Assembly (NCBI RefSeq): GCF_014066305.1
Contig: NW_023501122.1
Span: forward strand, 89,203 to 153,202
Reading direction: 5' to 3'
DNA: 64,000 nucleotides
Origin: Letharia columbiana
Taxonomy: Eukaryota; Ascomycota; Lecanoromycetes; Lecanorales; Parmeliaceae
The notes beneath the pieces are model-generated. The model was given only the letters and a program-made list of their open reading frames with translations. It was not told where the DNA came from and did not search any database. Below are positions 42,713-53,882 of this stretch, piece by piece; positions within the stretch are counted from its first letter, which is position 1; every line of letters starts with the position of its first letter. The translations under genes and the position numbers were made by a program.

Positions 42713-43725
42713 GCGATATGTTGACATATATTACTTTCATTGGTGATGCATTCGACTTTGGTTTAACGCCCTCTCTCCATGCCTGGGAATGTCGACTGAC
42801 TGAAAGCCCCACTCAAAACACGCCTTGCCACAGAGGTACTCGCCAGGAATCATTGGTTCAAAGCTTCCACGACAATGCCACCACGTTAGTCCTACCCGAT
42901 GGTTCTATAAGTGCAATATGGCCCCCTCGATGAGCGTTCCTCAGCGGTCTGGTAATACTCCCATAGCGAAAAGCCTATATACCTTACTTTAGGTTGTTAG
43001 ATTCTCCTACAACGCCAATTGTATCGATGACGATGATGAAGAGACTCCACGTATTCTCGATCACTCCCTCGGCAATGACTGCAAGCCTTCAAAACCTACC
43101 AAATTAAGTCTCGGAGCAACCTAGAACGCCTTTGGTCGCAGCCTTGAAGAAATGAATGTCCTAATAGGTAATCATGCGTCCTCGCTATCACGGAGACAGT
43201 CCTTCCGGTTTGCTTTAACAATACAATGTTTTCAAGACTTTCACCGGCATCGGAACTCCAACATTGATGCTCATTCGGTCCGACTGAGGTTTTCAATTAG
43301 CGGTATCACCGAGAATACTCCTTACCTCCACTCTCTTTCTTCACACTTCCTGATCAATCAACCGAGCGAATGACACAGTGGGCTCTGACAAGGTCCTACT
43401 CACATGGCTGCGGACATACGAAGTCAGCTATCATCAATTACCCTATCAAGCCTAACCGTCGAGCCGTGCCGCCGCCATCTTCGTATCCTCGAGGACCCTC
43501 GGACCATCATTGCCATTGTACACGGCCTCTACATAGTATCTCCTTTGAGGTGGATCCATACCGCAAAATGTTTGCGGTCTGTAAAAGATAAGGCATTTCC
43601 GCGTCGATTGTTATTTTCCTCTGTCTACAAACCAAGAAGTCTACTGTTTTGCCCAAATATCTTCTCTTGACACCTTCCGGCCCAAGAAGCGGTTCAGCAT
43701 CTATATCTCAAAATACTCCTCAACG
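42713..43725. other. Intergenic
   Basis: About 1 kb, no supported gene; it contains the promoter region of the dehydrogenase relic. Confidence 0.45.
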
Positions 43726-44619
43726 ATGTCCCAAGTCATCGTCGTCACTGGTGCTTCCAGCGGTTTCGGCAATATGTCCGCCAAAGCCCTCGCTAAAGCC
43801 GGTCATATAGTATACGCTGGCATGCGTGATCCCTCCCCCAGCAACGCCTCCGTCCAAGACATCGAATCCTTTGTCGAAAAGGAAAAGGTCGACATGCGCC
43901 CTGTGGCCTTGAACGTCATTAGTGAAGAGTCCCTTACGAATGGCATCGACAAGGTCTTGAAAGAAGCGGGCAAAATCGACGTTTTGATCCATAATGCCGG
44001 CCACATGAGCTTTGGACCTAGCGAGGCTTTTACCCCGGAGCAGCTAATGTCCGAATACGATGTGAACTGCGTCGGGACCCACCGTCTCAATCGCGTTATG
44101 CTTCCTCACATGCGCAAAGCGGGCAAAGGCTTGCTCGTCTGGGTCGGCTCAAGCAGCGCCCGAGGCGGTGTCCCGCCCTATCTTGGCCCCTATCTCGCAG
44201 CCAAGGCCGGCATGGATGCGCTTGCTGTCTGCTATGCAGGCGAGCTGACTCTCTGGGGCATCGAAACCTCCATCATCGTGCCAGGAGCTTGAAGCAAGGG
44301 GACCAGCCATTTCGCCTACGCTGCAACGCCCGATGACAAGGCGGTCAATGCTGAGTACGAGGAAGGAGCGTACAAGGGTTATCACCAGCGCATCTTGGAT
44401 GGACACATCCTTGTCGAGCCGAAGGATTCGAACCCGGAGGATGTGGCGAAGGCGATTGTTGATGCGGTGGGGAAGCCGTACGGGAAGAGACATTTCCGTG
44501 TGCACGTTGGCACGAAAGCTGATCGTAGCCATTTGGTCAATCCGGTGGCTGATTTTGTGAGGGAGCAGACAACCAAGGATATGGACTTGAAGGATTTACT
44601 TGCTGTCAAAGGAGCATAA
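43726..44619 (+). pseudogene. Short-chain dehydrogenase/reductase with one internal TGA stop
   Basis: The frame encodes a full-length classical SDR of about 297 aa except for TGA at 44290-44292 (codon 189). Before it are the cofactor loop VVTGASSGFG, the LIHNAGHMSFG segment, the catalytic Ser in VWVGSSSARGG and the Tyr-x-x-x-Lys as YLAAK. After it the same frame continues with SKGTSHFAYA...EYEEGAY and a normal C-terminal part to 44619. In relatives the stop position, just after the PGA of the cofactor lid, carries an ordinary residue. No intron signals flank the stop and the next codon is not CTA, so programmed readthrough is not suggested. Recent nonsense mutation, or a base-call error, is the simplest reading. 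Confidence 0.85.
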
Positions 44620-45756
44620 GTCGCGCCTGGCTTGTCGAAGCAGGTATGCTGGGCTTGATAGCAAGTATCTTGGTACGGCGGTGTATTGCGCATCTTATTG
44701 GCAATGATGAAAAAGATGTACAGCTTGGTGAATAGTGTCAATATCAAGAGTCTGCTACCTACCCAAAATGGTCCAATTGCTCGCATACCCGTTCGCGATC
44801 CTTACCACTTTCCATTGCCTCCCAACATCACTCTCTCCGAATTTGCTCTCATGAAGTGGAATTGGCGTTTCCAAAAGTCTAAAGATGCTAGAGTACTGCG
44901 TTCATGGTGGCCCAAATTCTTATGTTCGTTCCTGTATACCTGACGGGGCGGTCTCGGACCATCTGGCATCTTCCATTGGCACGTATATCATCAAACTTTA
45001 CCCCTGAAACCGCGCCGTGTTTGTCCAACGCAGACGGGTACCCCGTGCATGCATTTGTCACGAATGGCTCAAAGGGCGCCATGAACATCATCTGGGCCAT
45101 GTATGGTTTGCCGTAGCAGTCAACAATCTCCAACTGCCAAGTGAAAGCAGCACCTTCTCACAGATCTAAATAGGTAGTAACGAGGTACACCTATCGAGAG
45201 CCATCATGAGTTGAGCCGCTGCAGGTCGGTCCAGACTGGCCTTTCAGAGAGTTAGGTAACAGTTCCCAATCAGGCTGAAGATGATGCCGCTAGGCCTTCT
45301 CAGCTCCGATATACTTTGACCGATCTGGACAAGTGCACGCGCTAAGGATATGATCGAATCTTCATGAATGCGTGAGACAACATCAAAGACCACATACAAT
45401 ACTCCAAAGAAAAAGTCATTCTACCTCCTGATGAGTTAGGTCGACTTTATCTCAGTAGGGAAAGAGGCCTGCTACGTTCGAACATCTCATGCAGCATTCT
45501 GAGGTCGTGTTTCACATAGATATCTCGGTATAGGCAGGAATCATAGAGCCACAAAATAAGACAGAAAAAAGCTTGCGGGCGTCCGAAGATGGTATCCCAC
45601 ACTGAGCTTTGTAAGTATTGAACTCGAGGCCCCGTCGTTGCAGTTGCCTCATTACGGTTATAGTACTGGCAGCTCCTGGCATGGATCAAAACAACTGGTT
45701 GTCGCCTCTTTGAGACTCAGTCTCTCCCTCCCTTCAACTCTCGCAATACGCTTATT
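44620..45756. other. Intergenic with a possible gene relic
   Basis: A minus-strand frame at 44888-45133 (including EIVDCYGKPYMAQMMF and GYPSALDKHGAVSGVKFDDI) has coding-like residue usage but matches no family I recognise and lacks an obvious complete gene. The rest shows nothing. Confidence 0.35.
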
Positions 45757-46399
45757 TCACTGATACATCGCTCGATCGACCACCCAATTGAGAGCAGCTG
45801 ACAAGTCCTCCATCGCCTCCTGTCCTCTCGGCACAACATGCGCACCTTTATGATCATACACCTTGACCTCCCGCGGATTGCACAACCCTAAGAACGCTTT
45901 CGAGGATTTACGACAAGCGTAGCTTCTCCCAATCACATGGGCGGTTGGAATTCTTATCCTCGTAGAATGTGTGTCTGCACACATCTTGACGGGTTTTGAG
46001 ATTTTCCCAGAAGCGAGGGCAGAGACATCGAATGACTTTGTACCGCCACTGAAGACAGCGAAGTTGAAATGCACTTCCCACGCTTGATAGAGCAGGAGAG
46101 ATGCAGCGACTTTGGCGCCTTGTGAAAAACCCAATATACTCTCAAAAGGCCGTCTTCCTCCACAACCTCGGTAAGGTACTCGTGGGCTCGAAGCAGTTGC
46201 GACACGCTGGGCTTTGCCTCGTAGAAGCATCGATACGGAGGCGGGTATAGCTTTGGAACATCTGTTATACGAAGATTCAGCGAATGTTCCGACTTACTGA
46301 ACCGTTTTATGATCACAAGCCCTCGTCTGACTCACCGCTCGTGGGTGTGGTGTCTATTTCACCGTCTGGATAGAAAAAATCGTATTCTCCAAAATTCAT
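45757..46399 (-). pseudogene. FSH1/LovG-like serine hydrolase, N-terminally truncated and frameshifted
   Basis: Family of small alpha/beta hydrolases that includes LovG, the trans-acting thioesterase releasing a highly reducing polyketide. Recognisable parts from 5' to 3': EYDFFYPDGEID (near 46370), then after a probable GTGAGT intron LYPPPYRCFYEAKPS and RAHEYLTEVVEEDG. A one-base frameshift at about 46147 follows, then PFESILGFSQGAKVAASLL with the nucleophile GFSQG, and the C-terminal His block VYDHKGAHVVPRG. The N-terminal beta-strand and oxyanion region (HG-x-G) are missing. The reading breaks at about 46.4 kb, where sequence of an opposite-strand polyketide synthase begins. The gene cannot make the normal enzyme. 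Confidence 0.75.
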
Positions 46400-46412
46400 C
46401 TCGAGCTCACCT

Positions 46413-47554
46413 ATGGAACTCTCGATTAGCGCCACATGGTGGGGGACTTGTACCGTGAATACCCACAAAGCAGCTGCTCCATTGCCTAGAATTCAGATTC
46501 AATTGCTGCGGTCCCAAGTGTCCGACGTTCTTCAGTCAGCTTGCATCAAGACCGGCGTTTATCAATGCGACATCAGCAGTCTTCGTCAAATCGAAGAGAC
46601 TATTGCATCTTGCGCTTCTATTTTCCCTCCAATCCGCGGCGTTATCCAATGTGCGATGAACCTTCACGACTCCACATTCGAAAACACGACCGCCGAAAAC
46701 TGGCAAGCCGTTATAGCGCCCCAAGTTCAGGGAAGCTGGAACTTGCACTCCTGCCTTCCGCATGACATGGCATTCTTCATCATGCTCGCCTCTTTCGTAG
46801 GCATCACCGGCAACTGCGGCCAAGCCAATTATGCCGCCGCCAACGCCTATCAAGACGCGCTTGCACTCCATCGCCGAGCAAGAGGTCAAGCAGCGACGTC
46901 AATCGATCTAGGCTGAATGCGTGACATTGGCGTTGTCGCCGAAAAGTGGAAACATATGTTCAAACTGCGCAACTCCAGGTTCGAGGGCATGAGGGAACAA
47001 GAGCTGCACATCGTGCTCGAGGCCGCTATTACTGGGATGGTATACGGTAGAGATGAGACGAGCGTCCCGAGTCAAACCATCACGGGGGTTGGGACCGGAG
47101 GCATGATTGAGCGCAGTGGCGCTATGGATTTTGGCTGGACGAACGATGCCAAATTCTCGTCCTTGAACACTGTCGACTCCAGAGAGATAAAGGAAGCCCG
47201 CGCTACTGGCGGCGATGCGTCGCAGCTAAAAAGACGTCTGCGTGAAGCTAGTCATATGAATGTTGCCACGGCCGTCGTCAAAGCAGCGAAATTGGTCTAC
47301 TCGACTGGTCGGATGTCCGTGGTGTGGACGAGAATAAAGTGATTCACGCGCTTTGGTTGGACTCGTTGGTTGCGATCGAGCTCAGAGGGTGGGCGAAGAG
47401 GGAGTTGAAGACTGAGGTATCGGGCGTGTTAGTCTTGAGTAATGCGAGTATTAAGGAGATTGCGGCGACGATGGCTGGGGGTTCTGAATTGGTTGATCTG
47501 GGGTCAGGGTTGGGTGGGTGGATTTGGGAGAAGAAGAGGACGGAAGGAGAATAG
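46413..47554 (+). pseudogene. 3' remnant of a highly reducing polyketide synthase (KR-ACP)
   Basis: Homology begins at about 46512 (SQVSDVLQSACIKTGVYQCD) inside the ketoreductase domain and runs through IRGVIQCAMNLHDSTFENTT, SCLPHDMAFFIMLASFVGITG and the KR active-site NYAAANAYQDALA. A TGA at 46914-46916 replaces the Trp usual in the LGWM motif. The frame then continues (MRDIGVVAEKW) into the KR-ACP linker. A second frame change near 47.30 kb is needed to read the acyl carrier domain (DENKVIHALWLDSLVAIELR). There the phosphopantetheine Ser is retained, but the preceding Gly of G-x-D-S is Trp. All upstream domains (KS, AT, DH, MT, ER) are absent. Clearly non-functional; probably the end of a lost cluster that included the FSH1-like hydrolase. 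Confidence 0.85.
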
Positions 47555-48750
47555 TGTGAGAAACTGGTAGCGTATGCACTTGAAAATCTCGTGATATCCG
47601 CTTTAGGAACGCGTGCGAATAAAATGAAGAACAAATGTACTATTTGCAAATTACAACGAGTACTGTCCAGAGCGGGACCCAGCCGCATAGCCATCGCGAC
47701 ATCTCCTTCTCATCAGCGTGAAGAGCAACGCCTCCAGGCATGTCTATACCAGTCTTCTCAAATATCAAAACATCCTTGTGGTTTGTTGGAAGCAGGAACG
47801 AGAACGAGGCTACACTAACGATCACCCGATGGAAGGGCAGAATCTTGCCATTGCTATCATCAACAATAATCTCGAAGGTCATCGAAATAGGTAGATGGGG
47901 TAGGCGCTGGGGATTGCCACAAGGTGACGTGTATAACAACTACCACAAAGACAAAGACTAGGCGAGTAGTAGAGATGTTCTCGCGCGCATCCAGGCAATA
48001 CTAATTTGGATAGCAGCACAAACAAGTCTCTTGGCTTGATGATTCCACGCTTCCGGATAGACTTCTTCGCCGAGAAATCAATGTCGTACGTCGCTCGATG
48101 GTGAAGTCCTCGGAGGGTCAAGGGAGATCATACCGAGGCGAGACCGAACCGAGGAGAGATCTGTGGATCTGATATCAGTCTGTCTGCCGCCTTTTGAGGT
48201 CAATATTCGACTGCTTCCATTCGAATGTAGGCGTCGGCGAGGTAGTATCACAAAAGGGCTGACGAGAGTAGTCTATGGGAAAGACTCACAAGGAGACGGT
48301 AGATCATATTTCGGAATAATCACTATGCATGCAGCCCGCGGCACCAATCATACTTATGAAAAGAAGACGAGTATGTCAATATGAAATTTCAAGTATCTTG
48401 CACGCCTGACACTATACCCGCAGATCTCGCATGGTACCGGAGGTACCGCGAAGCCTTCTCGCGTCTGGATCACGAGACTGGACTACCTGTCCAGCCGAGT
48501 GGCTTCGAAAGCCCCATCCAACGGCATAATGACCATTGTTCCCCAAGGTACAAAGGGCGCTTCATTGTGCACAGCAAAAGCAGTACATGGGTCGAAAACA
48601 CAAGCCTTAAAACATCTCCGAAATAACTGTAGAGGTCTTTATCGGTGGAAACGTTCATTCTCTTCATCACCGCAAGCCGGTCCAACATCGACAAACCAAT
48701 CCGCAGTCTACAGCAAAGGACTCGCACCAGTCCAACTTTAAGGAAAATCC
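47555..48750. other. Intergenic
   Basis: About 1.2 kb. Short overlapping frames with no recognisable domain; a relic may be present but cannot be named. Confidence 0.4.
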
Positions 48751-49443
48751 ATGATGCCGACAAAGTCCCACAAGGAGCTCTATCGGGAAGCCTTCTTGAA
48801 AGTCAAGGCCGATCGAGGAACCCCTTACGATGTCAGCCAGGAAGAGCTCGATGCAATGAGCACATTTTCTGGCCGCAATTTTGGACCCTTCGTAAGCCAA
48901 AGCCAAGCGACGAAAGAAGTCGTGGAACACAACAAACCGAGCCGAAAGCCATCATCTGCTGAACTTGCAGCCATTCAGCGTCTCCGCTCGGCATTGAAAG
49001 ACAGTCTCTGGAGTCCCGACATCGTAATCAAAGCCTTCCACGATCTCGACATGATATTCTTCCTCGGCCGACTCCATCACAACGTCCAGTTCCAATGGCG
49101 GACGCCCGACGCCTTTGTCACCCACGTGCAGCCCGAAGATTTCGCCTTGGGCGCGACGGTGGGAACCGGCAGGGTCGGCCAAATGAGCATCATGCTGCAC
49201 GCGCACAACCTTCTCCTTCGCGACGTGATCCGGGACCCGTGGATGCACATGTGGTCGACGGCGTTGCACGAAATGTGCCATGCGTACGAAGGGGTTCGGG
49301 CGCAGACGGGTATGCGGGCCGGGCATCAGATGGATTTCGGCTTGAAGATCCAGGCTGTGCATGAGCGGGCGCAGGGACTGTTTGGGTTGTGGGCGATTGT
49401 GCCTGCGGGAGAATTGGCACGGTGCGGGTTGTACCAGGTATGA
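48751..49443 (+). CDS. SprT-like zinc-metallopeptidase-domain protein
   Basis: Single exon, 230 aa. A polar N-terminal region (1-70) precedes a SprT-like fold. SPDIVIKAFHDLDMIFFLGRLHHNVQFQW is the helix-strand start and MSIMLHAHNLLL a central strand. ALHEMCHAYE provides the zinc-binding/catalytic H-E-x-x-H, and the more distal His in GHQMDFG is a candidate third ligand. SprT-domain proteins such as Spartan cleave DNA-protein crosslinks; this short protein lacks an obvious ubiquitin- or PCNA-binding motif, so that role should not be assumed. Fungal genomes carry several stand-alone SprT-like proteins of unknown function. Confidence 0.8.
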   Translation: MMPTKSHKELYREAFLKVKADRGTPYDVSQEELDAMSTFSGRNFGPFVSQSQATKEVVEHNKPSRKPSSAELAAIQRLRSALKDSLWSPDIVIKAFHDLDMIFFLGRLHHNVQFQWRTPDAFVTHVQPEDFALGATVGTGRVGQMSIMLHAHNLLLRDVIRDPWMHMWSTALHEMCHAYEGVRAQTGMRAGHQMDFGLKIQAVHERAQGLFGLWAIVPAGELARCGLYQV

Positions 49444-50378
49444 AATGAAGGAAAATGTAGGCGGTGGGAGAGAGAGGGCGAAAAGCCGCGGGCGACTGTA
49501 CATGATGTGACTCTTCTCTGCTTCACACTTTCTTGTCGTTCCGTCTAAAGTGCATCATGAAGAACGCAAGTTTGTCGTCATGCGTTGGGCCTCGGAAATA
49601 GAAGCACTCACGCTCGTGCTGAAGGAGTTGTATGACTTCAATAGTGCTGGAGATTTGAAGACAGGAGCGCCGGGGCGGCGCCAGGGTCAAGACACTCTGT
49701 ATGCATCACTCGCAATATAGATGACAGCTATGTAGAATTTATAGACATAGTATCTCCGTGTACACACTCCCTCAGAGGAGAGAGAGCAGTCGTACTGTAG
49801 TAGCCGGTGAGACGCTGAGGAGAAGATCTGCAAATCCCGTCTAAGAGCCGAACTGCCGTGTTTTAGGGCTCCCTTGGTGCCCGCAGGCGCCAAGACTGGT
49901 CAAAACAATCTTGCATTTGATTTCAGCTTTGGGATATGTTGAAGTTACTCTTACACTCCTATATATATCATATATCTGGCATCGTTGTTGCGAGAAATAA
50001 GTGGGCCAACAGCAAGCGGTGGTTGTTCGGCCTTTGATTGGTGAGAATCATTCAGGGTCTCGATTCACTTCCCTTTGTCTATTCACGAATAGCTCATTCC
50101 GGTACTATTAACACATTCTTGACTTCATTCAACCCCTATCTTATTGTCCTGCCGCTTGTCTTATTGATGGCTGGGAGTCTATTGTTCCACCCGACGTCTT
50201 GTGCGCCATTACCATATATTAAACATGATCTTTCACATTTTACTCCCAACCTTTTAACATCAACCTCACTTCCACTCAATTCCAAAGCACAGATATCTCT
50301 GCAAGTCTCAAACACTCTCGTACCATTGCACACATCTGCACAATCTACTTCAATATCACCAGAACAATTACTATCGAA
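49444..50378. other. Intergenic, RCC1 promoter and leader
   Basis: About 935 bp. A pyrimidine/A-rich leader lies just before the RCC1 start. No gene supported. Confidence 0.5.
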
Positions 50379-51956
50379 ATGGCTGCGCCAAAGAAATTGT
50401 CTGGCACGAAGAAGACAGCGACCACTGCTTCCAAAACTGCCTCCAAAGCATCATTTGCATCTCAGACTGCAGCTTCAGAAAACAACAATACTCGCAAAAG
50501 CAAGCGCAAGGCTGAGGAGCTGGGATCCTCTTCTGCTGTCACCAAGTCGCGCAAGTTCAACTCCTCCAAAGCTGCATCTAAATCCACAACCCGCGCCCCA
50601 AAACCCAAGCTGATTCTCAACCATCGCGCCACTGATACCTTGAATGTGTACGTCTTCGGGTCGGGCGATTCAGGCGTACTCGGACTCGGGCCCAAATGCT
50701 CCACCGATGATGTTGTGAGGCCTCGTTTGAACCCAAACCTCTCTGCATCGTTCGTCGGGGTTGTCCAAATGGCAACAGGTGGCATGCATTGTGTAGCTCT
50801 CAGGAACGACAACAAGATCCTTACGTGGGGAGTCAATGACCACGGTGCTTTGGGAAGAGACACGGAATGGGGCGGCGGCTGGAAGGACATGGACGGCGGA
50901 GACCACGACCAAGATAGCGACAATTCAGAGAGCGAGCTCAACCCAAAAGAATCATCGCCAACCGCAATTGACAGTTCCTGCTTCCCAGCCAACACAGTGT
51001 TCACGCAAGTTGCTGCTGGTGACAATGCAACCTTTGCTCTTACTGAGGAAGGTCTGGTCTATGGCTGGGGAACCTTCAAGGTAAAGTACTCTGCTTCCCC
51101 GTTTCCTGAACGAGTCACTAATACTTATGCTCAGACAAGCGACGGCGCTTTACATTTCTCTGCAGACATGGCAGTCCAGAACCGACCAACCCTCATATCT
51201 GGCCTGCGAAACATCACGAAGATCGCTGCTGGAAGTAACCATGCACTCGCCCTTGATCACAAGGGTTGCGTTTTCGCCTGGGGATTTGGTGAGCAATGTC
51301 AGTTGGGCCGTCGCATCAATGCTCGCTTCCAACAGAGTGGACTTGTCCCCGCAACCTTTGGCTTGCCAAAAGACGTCATGGACATCGGCGCTGGTGCGGA
51401 CCACTCATTCGCCATCCATCGAAACGGCATTGTATACGGCTGGGGAGCAAACAACTACTGCCAAACTGGCATTGATGAACGCGACGGAGAGGACTTCGCC
51501 AACATTCTGCGTCCGCAGTCGATCGATGGTCTGACAGGCCACGGGAAAGTCACCAGCATCAGTGGTGGAAATCATCACAGTGTCGCGGTCACAGACGGTG
51601 GTGCATGCCTGACGTGGGGTCGTGTTGACACAAACGCCCTTGGCCTGAGCGTTGACAGCCTTGCTGAACACGACATCATACGTGATGCGCAAAAGAAGCC
51701 AAGAATACTCAAGAGTGCGACCCAGGTACCTGGTATCAATGCTGTCCACGCCGCCGCGGGTTCCGATCACTGCGTTGCGGTGACTCATGAAGGCAAAGCG
51801 TACAGTTGGGGTTTTGGTGTGAGCGGCCAGCTGGGCCTGGGAGATACGGATGATGTCGGGCTCGCGACCCTCATCGAGAACAAGGCTGTCAAGGACAAGA
51901 AGTTGGTTTGGGCTGGCGCTGGCGGACAGTACAGCGTCCTGGCTGGGAAGGAGTGA
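50379..51956 (+). CDS. RCC1-family Ran guanine-nucleotide exchange factor (Pim1/Srm1-like)
   Basis: Chromatin-bound RanGEF that loads Ran with GTP in the nucleus. Two exons, 50379-51080 and 51135-51956, 507 aa. The 54-bp intron (GTAAAG...GCTCAG with a CACTAATAC branch) contains no stop, so an unspliced reading also stays open; the repeat pattern favours splicing (YGWGTFK joined to TSDG). Residues 1-85 are a Lys/Ala/Ser/Thr-rich basic tail with KSKRKAEE, suitable for nuclear import and chromatin binding. About seven RCC1 blades follow, each with a variant of A-A-G-x-x-H-x-x-A-L and a WG turn, e.g. IAAGSNHALALDHKG, IGAGADHSFAI, ISGGNHHSVAV, AAAGSDHCVAV. An acidic insertion (about 165-195) interrupts blade 2. 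Confidence 0.94.
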   Translation: MAAPKKLSGTKKTATTASKTASKASFASQTAASENNNTRKSKRKAEELGSSSAVTKSRKFNSSKAASKSTTRAPKPKLILNHRATDTLNVYVFGSGDSGVLGLGPKCSTDDVVRPRLNPNLSASFVGVVQMATGGMHCVALRNDNKILTWGVNDHGALGRDTEWGGGWKDMDGGDHDQDSDNSESELNPKESSPTAIDSSCFPANTVFTQVAAGDNATFALTEEGLVYGWGTFKVKYSASPFPERVTNTYAQTSDGALHFSADMAVQNRPTLISGLRNITKIAAGSNHALALDHKGCVFAWGFGEQCQLGRRINARFQQSGLVPATFGLPKDVMDIGAGADHSFAIHRNGIVYGWGANNYCQTGIDERDGEDFANILRPQSIDGLTGHGKVTSISGGNHHSVAVTDGGACLTWGRVDTNALGLSVDSLAEHDIIRDAQKKPRILKSATQVPGINAVHAAAGSDHCVAVTHEGKAYSWGFGVSGQLGLGDTDDVGLATLIENKAVKDKKLVWAGAGGQYSVLAGKE

Positions 51957-52704
51957 GTGCATTTGCGGCGGAGAGGAGTGCAAGATGGCGGTCACGGGAG
52001 GAGCGAATACTTGTGGGAGCATTGGCGGCGGGTTTGAGACCCGAGAGATATATGACATTCTACGAGGAAGTCATAGTTTGTAGCGTTACTCGAGATGTTA
52101 AGTCTCATAGATATCCAGCAATGAGACGAACTACCACATTATTACTCAACTTGTTGTTCTGCTGCGACTGTCATTCTCCTTGACCATGGGCCTACTACCT
52201 CCATCACGTGCGACATTTTCAAGGTGATGGTATAACGATAATTGTCAGTTCATGAGGGATTGAATCCCGGAGGTTACCTTTTCGTCCCGTTAGAGAAATA
52301 AGAGGAGCCAACGAGGTATGTCTAAAGGTAGAAGGGTGACTGGTGTAGAGCCTGATGTCTACTGTGACTAAGGCCCACTAGCCTTATTGGCTAGACAACT
52401 CCTATCAACTATTAGTGCTGTGAGAAATAACATAAACGATGGTCGATGCAGAGAGAATTCGACACCGATATGCCGCGGTAGTGCGGTGCGCTATCGACAC
52501 TACTTGGGGTCATAGCAGTGGAGTATGAGGCTGGTTCTAAGTAGGACGTCACAAGAAGTGGGAGTTGTAGTGGTTGGAGTCCCTCCAAATATTCTCAACG
52601 TTAACACGAAGGACAAGGTTTAGAATCATACAATTTCTATCGCGACTGCTCCTGTCTTGAAGAACGATTGGCCAGTTATCCAGACTGCACGCCGTTCAGG
52701 CCGT
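51957..52704. other. Convergent intergenic region
   Basis: About 750 bp between RCC1 and the PAF-acetylhydrolase-like gene. No gene supported. Confidence 0.5.
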
Positions 52705-53882
52705 CTACCTCACAAGGATCACCTCGGGATAGAGCGGGCTCGGCATCCGCAGAAGCTCCGACTCCACCCCTTTCAGCACAAAGTCCAAAAAAGCAACCAC
52801 ATACGCCGTGATCACGTCGAACCCTCGGACCCCGTCTATCGTTCCAAGCACGGAGCCGGTCACGCTCGTCGCACTGAACGGCGACAGTCCCAGCAATTTA
52901 GTCAGCAGCGGGATGTCGGAGAACGTATCGTGGGCAGCTCCAGCTAGCGCGAGCTCCCGTCGCCATCCCCGCAGCCGCGGCCACGTTTCCGCCCACGAGT
53001 CATCGCCGTAGAAGGTCTGGTTCGGCGTGCTTTTCGGATTGCTGAAGAGCTTGAACGGCCGATCCAGCCCCCGCTCGACGACGGCGCCGTAGAACGTCCC
53101 GTCCATGTTCAGCCCGCCCGCGATGCGGTGGTCCGAAAGCATCGCCGCTGCGGCTGTCGCCCCGCCGAACGAGTGCCCGTACATGGCGACGCGGCGGACG
53201 TCGAGGCCGCGGGCTGCGCCGGGGATGACGTCGCGGACGGTATCGTCGGCGCCGAGTTGGTCGAGGAGGAACGAGACGTCGGAGGCGCGGGCCGCGAGGT
53301 CCAGGGAGGTTTGTGCAGCGCTGCTGATATTGGCGGCGTAGGTTGGGGGGCTGGTCGGGTATTCGACGATGAAGGCGTCGTGGGGGTGGTCGATGGTTAG
53401 GACGACGTAGCCGGTGCTCGCCACCGTGGCGGCCATTGCGCTGTACAGCTGGCGGCTTGCGCCCATGCCGGGAGAGAAGATTACGATGGGGTGGGAGTTG
53501 TTGTGGCTGGGTGGCGAGATGGGGGCATCGGGGCGACAGGTGCTGATTTGGAAGTTCTCGAGTGTTGCGTTTGTGATGCCGTAGGAGGAGAATTCTTGGT
53601 CCCAGAATTGAGCGGTGGCGAGGGGCATGTAGTTCACGGTGCGGAGTGGGTCCTATTCGGAGGGGTTTTGATGGGGTAGAAGACGGTGACCATGATGGCT
53701 CGCTGGGTGCGGTTTGGAGCGAAGGGGTCGAGGCGGGTTTTGTCGACTAATTCTGCGGTGGTGATGCGTGTGTTGTAGGGGCCGCTTGGTTTCGGGAGGA
53801 GGACGGTCGATTGTACGGCTGAGAGGAGGAGGAGGAGGATGACAATGGTGCCAAGATGGATGATGTCGGGAAGGGAAACCAT
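52705..53882 (-). CDS. Secreted PAF-acetylhydrolase-like alpha/beta hydrolase, apparently frameshifted
   Basis: Starts at 53882 with a signal peptide (IIHLGTIVILLLLLSAVQS), then a mature N-terminus and RAIMVTVFYPIKTP as in platelet-activating-factor acetylhydrolase isoform II proteins. At about 53650 the frame breaks: a one-base shift is needed to continue into NYMPLATAQFWDQEFSSYGI and the rest of the enzyme. That includes PIVIFSPGMGASRQLY, YGHSFGGATAA with the nucleophile Ser (G-x-S-x-G), GLNMDG with the likely Asp, and the His in GAAHDTFSD; the stop is at 52705. No spliceable intron explains the break. Either the gene is inactivated or one base is missing from the sequence. Corrected length would be about 390 aa, normal for the family. 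Confidence 0.7.

Noticed and set aside
44290..44292. Selenocysteine or programmed readthrough at the SDR TGA
   Set aside because: Ascomycetes lack a known selenoprotein system, and the following codon is not the CTA seen in fungal readthrough.
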